64,000 bases of DNA, taken from positions 8,246,001 to 8,310,000 of the forward strand of contig JAPFFF010000002.1 of NCBI GenBank assembly GCA_039105265.1. The letters are read 5' to 3'. The notes beneath the pieces are model-generated. The model was not told where the DNA came from. It ran no database searches and saw only the letters and a list, made by a program, of their open reading frames with translations. This DNA is from Tritrichomonas musculus (Eukaryota; Parabasalia; Tritrichomonadida; Tritrichomonadidae). How positions within the stretch are numbered: the first letter of the stretch is position 1; every line of letters starts with the position of its first letter. This document shows, one piece after another, positions 1-11,500 of this stretch. Both the position numbers and the translations under genes were made by a program.

Positions 1-1
1 T

Positions 2-1540
2 CTTTCTGCAAATCAAAATGATTCTTATGCACAATATTATCTTGGTGAGATTTATTATAAAGGAGAATATATTTCACGAGATATCAATAAATCAATTCAT
101 TATTTAATTCTTTCATCAAATCAAAATAATTCTGTTTCACAATATCTTCTTGGCTATATTTACTATAAAGGTGAATATATTTCACGCGATATCAACAAAT
201 CAATTCATTATCTCACTCTTTCAGCAAATCAAAATGAGCAATATGCACAATTTTGTCTTGGTGAAATTTATTATAAAGGTAAATATATTTCACGCGATAT
301 TAATAAATCAACACATTACTTAACTCTTTCAGCAGATCAAAATAATTCAAATGCCCAATTTTATCTTGGCGAAATTTATTACTTAGGTGAATATGTTTCA
401 ATTGATATCAATAAAGCAATTCATTACTTAACGCTTTCAGCAAATCAAAATAATTCAGGTGCACAATATTATCTTGGTGTAATTTATTATAAAGGTGAAT
501 ATATTTCACGTGATATTAATAAATCAATTCATTATTTCACTCTTTCAGCAGATCAAAATCATTCAGAAGCACAATATTGTCTTGGTGAAATTTATTACCT
601 AGGTGAATATGTTTCACGAGATATCAAAAAATCAATTTATTATTTAATTCTTTCAGCAAATCAAAATAATTCAAATGCACAATGTCTTCTTGGCTTTATT
701 TATTATTCAGGTGAATATATTTCACGCGATATTAAAAAATCAATTCATTATTTAAATCTTTCTGCAAATCAAAATAATTCAAATGCCCAAAGTTATCTTG
801 GTGTAATTTATCATAAAGGTGAATATATTTCACGAGATATTAAAAAATCAATCCATTATTTAACTCTTTCATCAAATCAAAATAATTCAAATGCGCAATA
901 TTATCTTGGAGTAATTTATTACTTAGGTGAATATATTTCACATGATATCAATAAAGCAATTCATTATTTAACTCTATCAGCAAATCAATATAATTCAAAT
1001 GCACAATTTTATCTTGGCGAAATTTATTACTTAGGTGAGTTTATTTCATGCGATATCAATAAAGCAATTCATTACTTAACGCTTTCAGCAAATCAAAATA
1101 ATTCAGGTGCACAATTTTATCTTGGTTTTATTTATTATAAAGGTGAATATATTTCACGTGATATCAATAAATCAATTCATTATTTCACTCTTTCAGCAAA
1201 TCAAAATAATCCATCTGCACAATGTCTTCTTGGTTATATTTATTATAGAGGTGAATATATTTCACGAGATATTAAAAAATCAATTCATTATTTAACTATT
1301 TCTTCAAATAATAATGATTCAGTTGCACAATGCCTTCTTGGAAAAATTTATTATGATGGTCAATATATTGAAAAAAACATTAATAAATCAATTCATTATT
1401 TCAAAGAATCATCTTGTTTCAATAGCAGTGCAGCAAAGAATTTTCTTGGTGTTATATATAAAAATGGAGATGGAGTTGAAAAAAATATTTATTTTGCAAA
1501 AATATATTTTAAAGAAGCAATCAAAGAAAAAGAAGAACCT
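2..1540 (+). repeat. 108-bp tandem repeat coding for Sel1 units
   Basis: About 14 direct repeats of 108 bp, each one 36-residue Sel1 unit. Neighbouring units keep long identical DNA stretches, including at synonymous sites, for example the segment coding GEYISRDI. The last two or three units, after about 1300, are clearly more diverged. This suggests recent expansion or homogenisation of the front part of the array. Confidence 0.85.
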
Positions 1541-1987
1541 TACTCAATGTATAACTTAGCACGAATTTATTATTTTGGCATCGAACATGAAAGAAAAATA
1601 TCAAAAGCAATTGCATTGCTTGAAAATGCATCAAATAAACAGCTTATTATTGCAGACTTGTTTTTATTTTACATTTTCACAATTTGTGATGATAAATACT
1701 TTAGAAATCAAAAGAAATCATTCAAATACTATGTTAAATTCCAATATCATTTCAAACAACAAATGAGTTTTATTAATTTTAATGATTATGATATTTTTGA
1801 AAAATTATATAATTATTTTAGAGATTATGATTTGACATACTACCATGATTATTTATATGACTTGTTTTGCTTTTTAATGAGTGAAAAACTTTATGAATGG
1901 AAAATGCAAAATGATAATGTACATGTAAATAATAAATCATTAAGAAAAGATATTAATGCAGACTTTTACGAAGGATTTTATGATTAA
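2..1987 (+). CDS. Sel1-repeat protein, C-terminal part (gene open at left edge)
   Basis: The reading frame is open from base 2 to the stop at 1985-1987 and gives about 661 residues. It starts with about 15 tandem Sel1-like repeats of 36 residues, each built on a pattern like AQYYLGEIYYKGEYISRDIN followed by KSIHYLTLSANQNNS. Sel1 repeats are paired alpha helices that act as protein-binding scaffolds. After about residue 525 the repeats fade into a helical, aromatic-rich tail that ends FYEGFYD. The genes at 14999 and 56240 have the same arrangement and an equivalent FYEGF end, preceded by a kinase-like domain, so the missing N-terminus probably held such a domain (inference). There is no in-frame ATG until 1547, so the start lies outside the window. 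Intracellular signalling or scaffolding is the likely role; the partner is unknown. Confidence 0.85.
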   Translation, partial: LSANQNDSYAQYYLGEIYYKGEYISRDINKSIHYLILSSNQNNSVSQYLLGYIYYKGEYISRDINKSIHYLTLSANQNEQYAQFCLGEIYYKGKYISRDINKSTHYLTLSADQNNSNAQFYLGEIYYLGEYVSIDINKAIHYLTLSANQNNSGAQYYLGVIYYKGEYISRDINKSIHYFTLSADQNHSEAQYCLGEIYYLGEYVSRDIKKSIYYLILSANQNNSNAQCLLGFIYYSGEYISRDIKKSIHYLNLSANQNNSNAQSYLGVIYHKGEYISRDIKKSIHYLTLSSNQNNSNAQYYLGVIYYLGEYISHDINKAIHYLTLSANQYNSNAQFYLGEIYYLGEFISCDINKAIHYLTLSANQNNSGAQFYLGFIYYKGEYISRDINKSIHYFTLSANQNNPSAQCLLGYIYYRGEYISRDIKKSIHYLTISSNNNDSVAQCLLGKIYYDGQYIEKNINKSIHYFKESSCFNSSAAKNFLGVIYKNGDGVEKNIYFAKIYFKEAIKEKEEPYSMYNLARIYYFGIEHERKISKAIALLENASNKQLIIADLFLFYIFTICDDKYFRNQKKSFKYYVKFQYHFKQQMSFINFNDYDIFEKLYNYFRDYDLTYYHDYLYDLFCFLMSEKLYEWKMQNDNVHVNNKSLRKDINADFYEGFYD

Positions 1988-2365
1988 TTGAAAGCAGTGT
2001 GTATAAATTCATTTTGTTAAGTTGTATATTTTTGTAAAATAATCTTGTGCGAATGATGAGCATCATGAAAAAGCATACTTAATGATTTGAAAATTTTTTA
2101 AGATAGAATTAATTTATTTTCATTTATTTTATCTTTCTTTTTCCAAAAGGATCTACAAATTTATTATAATGATAAATAAAAAAAGTAATACTTAATGATT
2201 TGAAAATTTTTAAAATACCAGTAATTATGATTTGAAAATTGAGAAAGCATTGGTTATTTTAGGAGATTTTTTTATATTGAGAATATTATCAATTATCAAA
2301 AATCTTTTTTTGTAGAAAAAAGTTATTTTTAGAATAAATTCTATATATAAAAAATTAATATTTAT
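1988..2365. other. AT-rich gap between convergent genes
   Basis: About 380 bases between the stop of the Sel1 gene and the stop of the minus-strand kinase gene. It holds a short phrase, tacttaatgatttgaaaatt, present twice (about 2077 and 2190), and otherwise AT-rich sequence with no coding or RNA signal that I can support. Confidence 0.5.
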
Positions 2366-5224
2366 TTAAATCTTAATAACAGTAACAGTATCATTGATTC
2401 CAATTATATTTTTTGGATCAATTGATGATGGAATTGTTATTTCATTCAATGATGAACATCCTCTGAACGCTCCATCTCCAATTGAACATTCAGGTGATGG
2501 AATCAGCATTTTCTTCAATGAAGAGCACCTTGCAAAAGCATTTTCACCAATTGAACAAACAGAAGAAGGAACCGAATCTAATTCCAATTCAGAGCATCTA
2601 ATAAAAGCGCATTTCCCAATTGAATTTAGTAAAGAAGGAAAAGAAACCGATTTTAATGAAGAGCAATTAGCAAAAGAACCTTCTTCAATTTCAGTAACAG
2701 AATCAGGAATAGAAGCAAACAATAATGAAGAGCATCCATTAAAAGTATACATTCCAAATTCGGTTACAGAAGGAGGAATTGTAATTTGTTTCAATGAAGA
2801 ACATCCGTAAAAAGCATATGAACCAATCGAAAGAACTGAAGAAGGAATCTCAATTTCACTCAAAGATGAACAGCAATAAAAAGCATATGTTCCAATTTCA
2901 GTAACAGAAGAAGGGAATACAATTTCAGTTAATGATGAACAGCCAGAAAAAACACCGGTTTGAATTTTTTCAATTTGTGAAACTATCGAAATTTGTTTCA
3001 TCGAAGAGCAGCCAACAAATGCATAATCACCAATAAAAGTTACAGAATAAGGAATCAATAATTGATTCAATGATGAGCATGATTCAAATGAATGATCTTC
3101 AATTGATGTAACTGATGATGGAATAGAAATTTGTGAAATAGAAGAAAGGCCTTTAAAACAGTTTTGTTTAATTGATTCAATAGAAGTTGAAATGATAACA
3201 ATTAATGAAATTTGATTTTCTTCTTTTTGGAATTTTGAAACAAATCCATTAAATGATTCAAGTGTTTTTGATGGATAATTAATTTGAATTGTAATATCAT
3301 TGAAATTATTCAATAAATTGAATAAGTCGACCGATTTAATTGAATTGTTGTTGTAGAGCATTTCGGCTTTGTTTGAATCAATGTAAATTGTTTTCCATTT
3401 TCCATCTACAATAAAATTAGCATTGTTAGCGAGTTCACTTTTAATTATTTGTGAAATTACAAATTTTTGTGTTTCGCCTTTCAATTTACTGAAGCTTTTG
3501 AATTTGTTAGCTTTTTCATAGGCAAGGAGAAAATTATTGGCCTTTTCGTGGCCGTTTCTTTTTGAGAGTTCAAAGAATTTAAGGGCTTCTTTATCATTCT
3601 TCTTGCATCCTTCTCCTTTAAAAACCATTTTTCCATATGAATACATTGCTTGTTTATTTCCTAATTTAGCACTTTTTTCAAAAAATTTTTTAGCATCAGA
3701 GAACTTGCTTTCTTTTTTCATCAATTGGCCATACAACAACGATACACGTGCATCTTTATTATCTTTGAGATTTTTCTTGAGATATCTCTTGGCTTTTTCA
3801 ATATCGCGTGGAATTAATTTCCCTTGAATAAGCATCTGACAATAATACATCAAAGATTCGGTGCAATTTTCAGAAACAGACTTTTGCAAGTACTTCATTC
3901 CTATTTCAATATTTTGTGGGAAATTGCCTCCTCCTTCAATCAAATAACGACCAACAATGAATTGCTTTCCAGGATCGCTTTTTGCCATTTTAACAAGATT
4001 TTGGCATGATTGGTCAAGTTTGTTGAATTCATCAATAGGGTAGGAAATTTCTTGATCAGAATCTTTTTTATAATTAAATAACGATTTCGATCTATTTCTT
4101 GTTACTGGAATGTTTTCTTCAACAGAGTCATCAATGATCGAATAATCAGTAGAATTGATAGAATCGGTATTTAATTTTTCTGATGAGCTGTTATAATTTT
4201 CTGTTTCAACGATTTTTTGTGGTATTGAAACTTTTTTTATCGTTGAATTTTTTATGATCTCATCAAAATGAATAGAATGACTCAGATCAAATGTTGGTTT
4301 ATACTCATCAATGTAGTGAATATAGTCCAAATATTCATCTTCGTTGATCGTTTTTGTTATGATTCCTCTGTCACTTTTGAGAAATTCAACGATTTGGTCA
4401 AAATTTGGCCTTTTTTCTGGATCTTGGTCCCAGCACTTTTTCAGAAGATTCTGAAAGGACTCCGGTATGTAATCGTGCAAAATTGGCCTTTCATTTTGAA
4501 CTGTGATGCGATACATCAAATTCATGAAATTTGAATTGATAAATGGTCTGATCCCTGTCAAAATTTCATAAACAATAATTGAAAAAGAATAAACATCAAC
4601 GGGTTTCGAATATTCTTGCTGTTTAAATACTTCGGGTGCCATGTATGCCGGGGTGCCCGCAATTTCTGTTTGAGAATCGGCGTTCAAACTTTTTGAAATA
4701 AAAGTGGTGAATTTTGAAAGGCCAAAATCAGCAAGCTTCGGAAATAGGTACTCATCCATCAATATATTTTCGGGTTTTAAGTCCCTGTGTATGATTGAGT
4801 TGTCATGTAAATGCTTTAAGGCTGATGCAATTCCATATATATTTATTAATTTTCTTGTGTCATCCCAGCCCTTTGGTGAAAGCCCTGATGATTCACTGTC
4901 AAGAATGTTTCTTAATGATCCATTGGGCTCGTATTTAGTAATGATGGTTGGATATGATTTACTCTCTAAATTTGTTGGACTGAAACCAATAAATTTTAGG
5001 ATTGAAGGATGATTTAATGACGAAAGTAAATTAATTTCTCGAAGTAAAAAGATTTTTTCATCTTGATTTACCGATGTATCTTTTATATTGAAATTGATTA
5101 CTTTTGCTGCATAAATTTCACCTGTGTCGATATCTTTAACACGGAATACTTCACTAAAAGAGCCACTTCCAATGGAATCTATTGGTTGAAATCTGCTTAT
5201 ATCAATGAACTTCTCTCCATCCAT
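2366..5224 (-). CDS. TKL-type protein kinase with Sel1 repeats and BspA-type leucine-rich repeats
   Basis: 952 residues starting at an ATG. Residues 12-290 are a complete kinase domain: glycine loop GSGSFSEV at 19-26, AAK with Lys41, Glu63, HRDLKPEN with HRD at 146-148, DFG at 166-168 and APE at 196-198. All catalytic residues are present, so an active Ser/Thr or TKL-class kinase is expected. A Ser-rich linker with few domains follows to about 410. Residues about 410-560 hold four Sel1-like repeats. From about 660 to the end there are about 11 BspA/TpLRR repeats of 23 residues (pattern FxGCSSLxxIxIPSSVTxIG). In trichomonads BspA repeats are best known from surface proteins, but this protein has no signal peptide or membrane segment, so here they probably act inside the cell (inference). 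The gene at 41616 has the same kinase-plus-BspA plan without Sel1 units. Confidence 0.92.
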   Translation of the reverse strand: MDGEKFIDISRFQPIDSIGSGSFSEVFRVKDIDTGEIYAAKVINFNIKDTSVNQDEKIFLLREINLLSSLNHPSILKFIGFSPTNLESKSYPTIITKYEPNGSLRNILDSESSGLSPKGWDDTRKLINIYGIASALKHLHDNSIIHRDLKPENILMDEYLFPKLADFGLSKFTTFISKSLNADSQTEIAGTPAYMAPEVFKQQEYSKPVDVYSFSIIVYEILTGIRPFINSNFMNLMYRITVQNERPILHDYIPESFQNLLKKCWDQDPEKRPNFDQIVEFLKSDRGIITKTINEDEYLDYIHYIDEYKPTFDLSHSIHFDEIIKNSTIKKVSIPQKIVETENYNSSSEKLNTDSINSTDYSIIDDSVEENIPVTRNRSKSLFNYKKDSDQEISYPIDEFNKLDQSCQNLVKMAKSDPGKQFIVGRYLIEGGGNFPQNIEIGMKYLQKSVSENCTESLMYYCQMLIQGKLIPRDIEKAKRYLKKNLKDNKDARVSLLYGQLMKKESKFSDAKKFFEKSAKLGNKQAMYSYGKMVFKGEGCKKNDKEALKFFELSKRNGHEKANNFLLAYEKANKFKSFSKLKGETQKFVISQIIKSELANNANFIVDGKWKTIYIDSNKAEMLYNNNSIKSVDLFNLLNNFNDITIQINYPSKTLESFNGFVSKFQKEENQISLIVIISTSIESIKQNCFKGLSSISQISIPSSVTSIEDHSFESCSSLNQLLIPYSVTFIGDYAFVGCSSMKQISIVSQIEKIQTGVFSGCSSLTEIVFPSSVTEIGTYAFYCCSSLSEIEIPSSVLSIGSYAFYGCSSLKQITIPPSVTEFGMYTFNGCSSLLFASIPDSVTEIEEGSFANCSSLKSVSFPSLLNSIGKCAFIRCSELELDSVPSSVCSIGENAFARCSSLKKMLIPSPECSIGDGAFRGCSSLNEITIPSSIDPKNIIGINDTVTVIKI

Positions 5225-5493
5225 TTTTTTAATTTTATATGTAACTTTTTCTGTAAATATTAACGTTTAAACAGAAAAAATTTTATTTTTTGAATGAATT
5301 TTAAAGTTTTTTTTTGAGATAAATAATATGAAAAGAAAATATATAATATAATTAAATAAAATTATTTATTTAAAAAACTGTTCGTAAAAATTAATTTATT
5401 AATAAAATTATCTTTTCTGAGAATCGTTGAGTTTTCAATATGGATTATTTAAAAATTCAATACATTTGAATTGATAATTTTGACACTTTGGTA

Positions 5494-6354
5494 ATGTCCA
5501 ACAATATGGCTTCGCTCGTTCTCAATGGGCAAAAATTTGATATCCCTTTTCAGTTCAAAAAAATGGGAGATATTTCATCTGATATTTTCAATGAATTAAT
5601 TAATTCACGAAGTTATCAAGTTAAATCAAGCGTTAGTCCAGAAGTATTCCAAGAATTTGTTAAATATTTAATTGATGGCAGTGATCCAGAAGTTCAAATT
5701 GACAATTTTTACGAACTATTACAACTATCAAATGAATTTCATGCAGATCAATTAAAAAATCTAATTAACGCAAAGAAAGCACAATGGAAGGAATATGAAA
5801 AATCATTTGTCCAGCATCAGCAAGCGATAACTCAATTATACCAACTTGTGCAAAAATTTAGCGAAGATATCAAATTATTGCAAGATCAACTACAACGAGT
5901 TCAAATTGATGTGAGTGCCAAAAATTCTGAATTAAATCAAGAATTTTTAAATAAAATTGAAGAAATGGCAAATCAGCAAAGCCAATATTTTGAAGAAAGA
6001 ATAAATAACAGTAACAATCATATTTCAGAACAAATTCAATTGATAAATGGTCAATTTGAATCACTCAATTCTAAATTTTCGTCACAGAACGATAACAATG
6101 AAAATACTTTTACATCAATTGAAAAATTGAATGTACAAATTGAATCGCTTCAAAGAAAAATTTCAATGCAAGATGAAAAAGCAGGTGAATTCCAAAGTGA
6201 AGTTGATTCAAAATTGGCTCAAATTGGTTTGATGTATACTGATTTTAACAATAAAATTGAAGAGCAAAAGAATGAAATGACCAAAATTGGAGAAGCTCAA
6301 CAAGCCTTCATAACAAAAGACGTAATTTCAAAAAAAACAAAAATTTTCATTTAA
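5494..6354 (+). CDS. BTB-like/coiled-coil protein, possibly truncated
   Basis: 286 residues from the ATG at 5494. Residues about 5-100 resemble the BTB-like N-terminal domain common in trichomonad proteins: a start like MASLVLNGQKFDIPFQFKKM, then a helical region containing VFQEFVKYLIDG and ELLQLSNEF. Residues about 105-275 are a Gln/Glu/Lys-rich coiled coil. Family members often carry a C-terminal discoidin-like domain; none is present, and the frame stops after a basic, low-complexity end (VISKKTKIFI). It may therefore be a shortened copy whose 3' end was replaced by the AT-rich spacer that follows. A scaffold or oligomerising role is a guess from the coiled coil. Confidence 0.7.
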   Translation: MSNNMASLVLNGQKFDIPFQFKKMGDISSDIFNELINSRSYQVKSSVSPEVFQEFVKYLIDGSDPEVQIDNFYELLQLSNEFHADQLKNLINAKKAQWKEYEKSFVQHQQAITQLYQLVQKFSEDIKLLQDQLQRVQIDVSAKNSELNQEFLNKIEEMANQQSQYFEERINNSNNHISEQIQLINGQFESLNSKFSSQNDNNENTFTSIEKLNVQIESLQRKISMQDEKAGEFQSEVDSKLAQIGLMYTDFNNKIEEQKNEMTKIGEAQQAFITKDVISKKTKIFI

Positions 6355-8550
6355 TTTCAATTCAATTTTTTAATAGAATTTCAACAAAAAAAAAATAATT
6401 TTATAAGGTTTTTAATAATTATTTTTTATATAGTTTGAAACAAATATTTGTGTTTATATGATTTTATTATAGTAAGTTAATGACATTTCTTAAAAATTGC
6501 GTTTTTTTATGCAGTTTAATTTAAAAATTTCAATGGAATTCAATATATTAAATTTAATCGAATTGCAAATCGTCAACTTTAATCATGTTTTAAGACAATT
6601 ATAGTTTAATGGAGTTTTTAATACAATTCTTTAATTTGATTCCAATATAATTTTAAATGGAATTTCTTCTTACATTTCTTTAATGGAATTAAAAATGAAT
6701 TTTTTTAATGACATTTTCGAAAAATTTTGGTTTTCATGGAATTTTTTCATATTAAAATTTTATTGGATTTCAAAATATACAATGTTTTTTATAATGTTTT
6801 AATCGATTTTTGAAGGAGTTTAATAAATACGTTTTATGCAATTTCAATATAAAATATTTTTATGGCATTTTATTCATGAATTTAATTATGTTTTTTATTA
6901 TCAAATTTCAATGGTGTTTTTATCAAAATTTCCATCGAATTTCATCAAGAATGAATTTACTGGATTTCAAAAAAAGTGTTTATATGCAGTTTAAATCAAT
7001 CATTTAATAGAGTTTCATTCATTTTTTAATGCAATTCCAAACAATTTTTTTATAAAATTTCATTCAATTTATTCAATGATATTTCTTTTTTAATTTTCAT
7101 GCAATTCCAAAATAGAAACAAAAATAAGTTTGAAACATTTTTTCAATTGCATTCTTTTAAAAGAATTCTGATAGCATCAATAATAAACAATGGAATTTAC
7201 AATCTAATTATGTTTTGCTTTTTTCTTTTTATCATATAACAATGAAATGAAAATTTGCAATTTATTTAAAATGAGACTTTTATTTGTTTGTTATTCATTT
7301 CATAATTCGTTGTAAATGGACAGGTGGCTTTTTGAACTTTACGATAAATGCGGGGTTTGAGCAAATTTTGGCCTTAACCGTCCAGTAAAATCAGATTTCT
7401 TTTAAATTTTTTTCCCCTTCATTTTTATTTTTGTCCGATAGCAATAACCTACCTCCAAAGATATAAAAAAATAACACATTAATAGAAAATATTTCATTAA
7501 TAAATAACTAAAAATAGTAATAATGTATGAAGAATGCATAAATGAGTCAAAGCATCTAAACTTCGTAAAGATATTTCCTTAAAACAAAAATATATTTTTA
7601 TTGAGAATATTATACATATATTATTTATCATAATATTTTTAAAATCCTATAGAGAATTAAACTCTGTTAAATAGTTTTCATCTCCTATTCAATTCTCAGA
7701 AACTGTTTGAATAAATTTTCTCAATTTATTTGAGAGAATCAATTCAAATCGATTTTATTTTCAAAGAAGGCCTTTTTTCTCAGAAAATAAAATTGATAAG
7801 ATTCTTTCAATTTATTTGAGATGATTAATTCAATTTCTCAACTTTTTCATAAAATTGAGTAAGAGATGAAAACTATTTTCATTTTAAACCTTTAGTATTC
7901 AATTTTTCAAACAAAAAAAAATTTGAATAAAAACGAAAATTTATATATATCTTGCGATTAAACAAATGAGATGCGTTATTCATAGTACATATTACTATTA
8001 GTTTAAGTATAGAATATCATCATTACCTTCTGTGATGACAAATTTAAAGTTTGTTGCTGGCTGGCTGCTTTCTAGAAGATACAAAAATAAAAATGGCAAA
8101 ACCGAATAAAAAAAAATTGAAAGAAAAATAGCAAATCTCTCAATTTTGAATTAGAGATGAAAACAATTTTATTGAGTTTAGTTTTTCTCTCAATTTTAAG
8201 ACATTTTCCTATCGTTACCCCCCTATTATTTTTTTAATTGAAAAATTAGACCACATTTGAGTGTATAAATCAACGCGGTATTGAAAAAGTGGATGGTAAT
8301 TTGCTTCAAGGTCAAATTTACCTGACTTTTAGGTTAAAAAATTTAGCTTAAAGAAATTGAGGGAAAATTCAATGAGAATTCATAAAATTATTAAAAATTA
8401 TATATCTTAATTAATATTAGACATTTATATAATATTTTGGTTTATTTATGAGAAAATATAAGTAATATTGACAATAAAATATAATATATAAAGATATATT
8501 TATACATAAACAGGATTAAATAGTTTTAAATTTAATTCGTTTTATTTCAA
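6355..8550. other. AT-rich intergenic region with degenerate short repeats and a foldback unit
   Basis: 2.2 kb without a supportable gene. From 6355 to about 7150 the sequence is made of loose repeats around the words aatttcaa, tttaatgg and aattttttaa, the same vocabulary as the spacers between ankyrin segments at 50.9-55.6 kb. The rest is AT-rich, with a small less AT-rich patch at 7310-7390, a foldback unit at 7671-7876 and a related fragment near 8135-8200. Confidence 0.55.
7671..7876. repeat. Foldback (imperfect palindrome), about 206 bp
   Basis: The two ends are inverted copies: ATAGTTTTCATCTC at 7671-7684 and GAGATGAAAACTAT at 7863-7876, continuing inward with AT-rich complementary stretches such as cgattttattttc against gaaaataaaatt. 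It looks like a small non-autonomous inverted-repeat element; no target duplication is evident. A related piece containing tagagatgaaaac lies near 8153. Confidence 0.55.
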
Positions 8551-11500
8551 ATGAATAACAGGAACGATATTGATCAAATCATATCAAATGAGCCTTTTAA
8601 CAGCTTTTTAAGTTACCAGTTATCAAATATTCTAAAAATGAAAGTTGATATTGTTGATATTAAAGATGAAATATCAAACATATACATCTCATTTCATGGT
8701 TTATTAGACGAAAAGCATAAATTAGCAAAACAATTAATTTCAAAAGGATCTAAACGAGAAAATCAGCTTAAAACACAGATAGATGAATTACTAAATGATA
8801 ATAAAAACAAAGAAAAAAACATATCGAAACTACAAGCTGAAATTGAGTCACTCAAACAGCACAATGAATCAAGTTTTCAATTAAAGCATATCAATATGAG
8901 TGGCCTAAAAACATTGAAGCCAAATCATCAATTCAATACACACGATATTAATTTAAATCAAATAAAAAAGCTAAAAGAAGAAAATGCTTTATTAAAAAAA
9001 GAAAAAGAAGAAAATGCTTTAATTGTAAAAGAAAGTTCAATTTATAAAAAACTAAATCTATCATTAATAGGTGAAAATAAAACTTTAAAGGAAAAAAATT
9101 CATCATTCAAAGAACAATCAACCTTATTATTTAATGAAAACGAATCATTAAAGAAAGAACTAACATCAATCAAAGAGCAAGCAGATTTATTAGAAAAAGA
9201 AAATTCTTCATTAAAGAAAGAAAATGCATCAATCAATGAAAAAGTTGACTCATCAGATGAACTAAATGAATCATTAAGAAAAGAACTTGCAAAAATCCAA
9301 GAACAAGTAAACTTATTAGAAAAAGAAAATTCTTCATTAAAGAAAGAAAATGCAATAATTAAAGAAAAAGCAGACTCATTAATTGATGAAAACATCTCAT
9401 TAAAAGATGAAAACAGCTCAATTAAAGAATCAACTGATTGCTTAATTAAAGAGAAAAACGATTCAATACTTGAATATTCCTCAATAGGTGAAGAAAATTT
9501 ATCTTTAAAAAAAGATAATGTTTTATTATTGAATGAAAATGCAAAATTTAAAAAAGAAAACGATCATTTAAACAAAAAGCTCATAGAAGAAAAGAAAAAT
9601 GCATTAAACCTTAAAAAAGAAAAAGACAAATTAAATCAAGTCATTGCAAGTATTGAAGAGAACAACAAAAAACTTTCAAAGCAAATTTCAGAAAAAAATT
9701 TAGATATAGACAGAAAAAAATCGCTCATAGAGGATCAGCAAAAACAAATTGCCAATTTATCGGATGAAATAGACACATTAAAAAAAACAATTCAAAAAAC
9801 CAAAAAAACAAAAAAACTAACCAATATTTCTGATCCGACAATTTCTTGTTTCATCTGTAATAAACCAATAAATGATTCTGATCTAGTTTTAATTCACGAC
9901 GAATCTTATCATAAAAACTGCATCAAATGCAAAGTTTGTCAAAAAACATTTGAATTACCAGAACAACTTGATGAAATTGTTTACATTAATTCTAAACTAT
10001 TTTTATGCAAAGATCACTACGAAGAATACCAAAAATCGCATGATTTACCCGCAGAAATAGAAGAAGAATATAAACAAGAAGTAAAAGAAAACATAATCAA
10101 TCTTTTATTTGATAATAATCAATTTTTCCCTGAAATTGAAAATCAACCATCAGAAAAAGTTTTCATTACAGATGAACTAGTTAAAAATTCTTATCAAATT
10201 CATAAACCATATGAATTATTTGTGCCAACTGTCGAATTACATTTTAATAAATCACCAGAAGAAATCGATTATGATAAATTAACTCAAGAATTCATTGACG
10301 ATGGCCTATGTATTATCAATGTTCGAAAAGGGAGCACATTTCTAAAAATTGCTTTTATGGATTTGAATGAAGGCAAAGAAAAGTTTAATCAATTCAAAAA
10401 TAAAATTATATCACCATTAGGCAAAAGTGTTGTTGGCAATTTTTTAAATGAGCCCGAAATAATGGTTCCTGATGAAAACAAAATTAAAGAATTGTATAAA
10501 AAACCATCGATCAATATTCTCCAACATAATTTTGAACTTGACGAGATTGATATCCAATATATTAAAAAAGAAGTCTTGAAAAAGCTGAATAATGAGAAAA
10601 AGGTCAATTTTGAGTTCTTATTTTCACATCAAGATATTTTTGATGATTTTGAAAAACAACTGATAAATGACATAAGAAATAATGCATATGAAATCATAGT
10701 TGTTGGTGAAACAATCATTGCTAATCGATATCTTGATGAATATGAATCAATTAAAGCCAAAATATCAAAAAAAAATGTTGTTGAAAATTATGTTTATCAT
10801 GGATCTCGACTCGCCAATCATGAAAAAATCATTAAAGAACACTTCTTAATGCCTGGTAAAGATAAAATTGAAGAACAAACCGATGATGGTTATTATGGAA
10901 AAGGTGTTTATGGAACAGATAATTTGTTTTATGCATCAATGTACGGTAATGGATATAAAAAATTGAAAATAAATGAAAAAACATTCATTATTGTTTGTAA
11001 AGCAATATATAATAAAAAGAAAGTTAAGCAAATAAAAGATAGATCATATTATGGAAAACAAATAGATGAAGATATTGCTGACAAATATGGAATTAATCAA
11101 GCTTTAGTTGGTGATAAAAATGATTTTTGGTCAATTAAAGAAGAAGAAATAAATGATAATTCGATTGTTGCTAATGAATTTGTTTTTCCAAACAAATATC
11201 AAATTCTTCCTATCTTATCGTTGATGGTCATGAGAACTGATCATTTTATTCTATGGAAAGATGAAAATATCAATGATGAAAATCTTAGATATTTAGAGCA
11301 AATTTCTAAAAAAAATGATGTGAATTTTTATCATGCAAAATCTTATGAAGAAGCAATTGAAATTGCTAATCTGAAAAAAAGAAATAAATTTAAATTAATT
11401 ACAAATTCAGGTATAAAGCAAAATGGTCAAAAATTGATTAAAGAAATAAGAAAAATTGTTAAATCTAATTTTGTTTGCCTTGTTTTTGCATGCTCAATGA

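Noticed and set aside
2-1540. Could the 108-bp direct repeats be a CRISPR array?
   Set aside because: Repeats are contiguous, with no unique spacers, and are translated as Sel1 units in one frame.
9042-9395. Minus-strand frame with regular FSFxNE repeats
   Set aside because: Mirror of the coiled-coil repeats of the LIM/ART gene on the plus strand.
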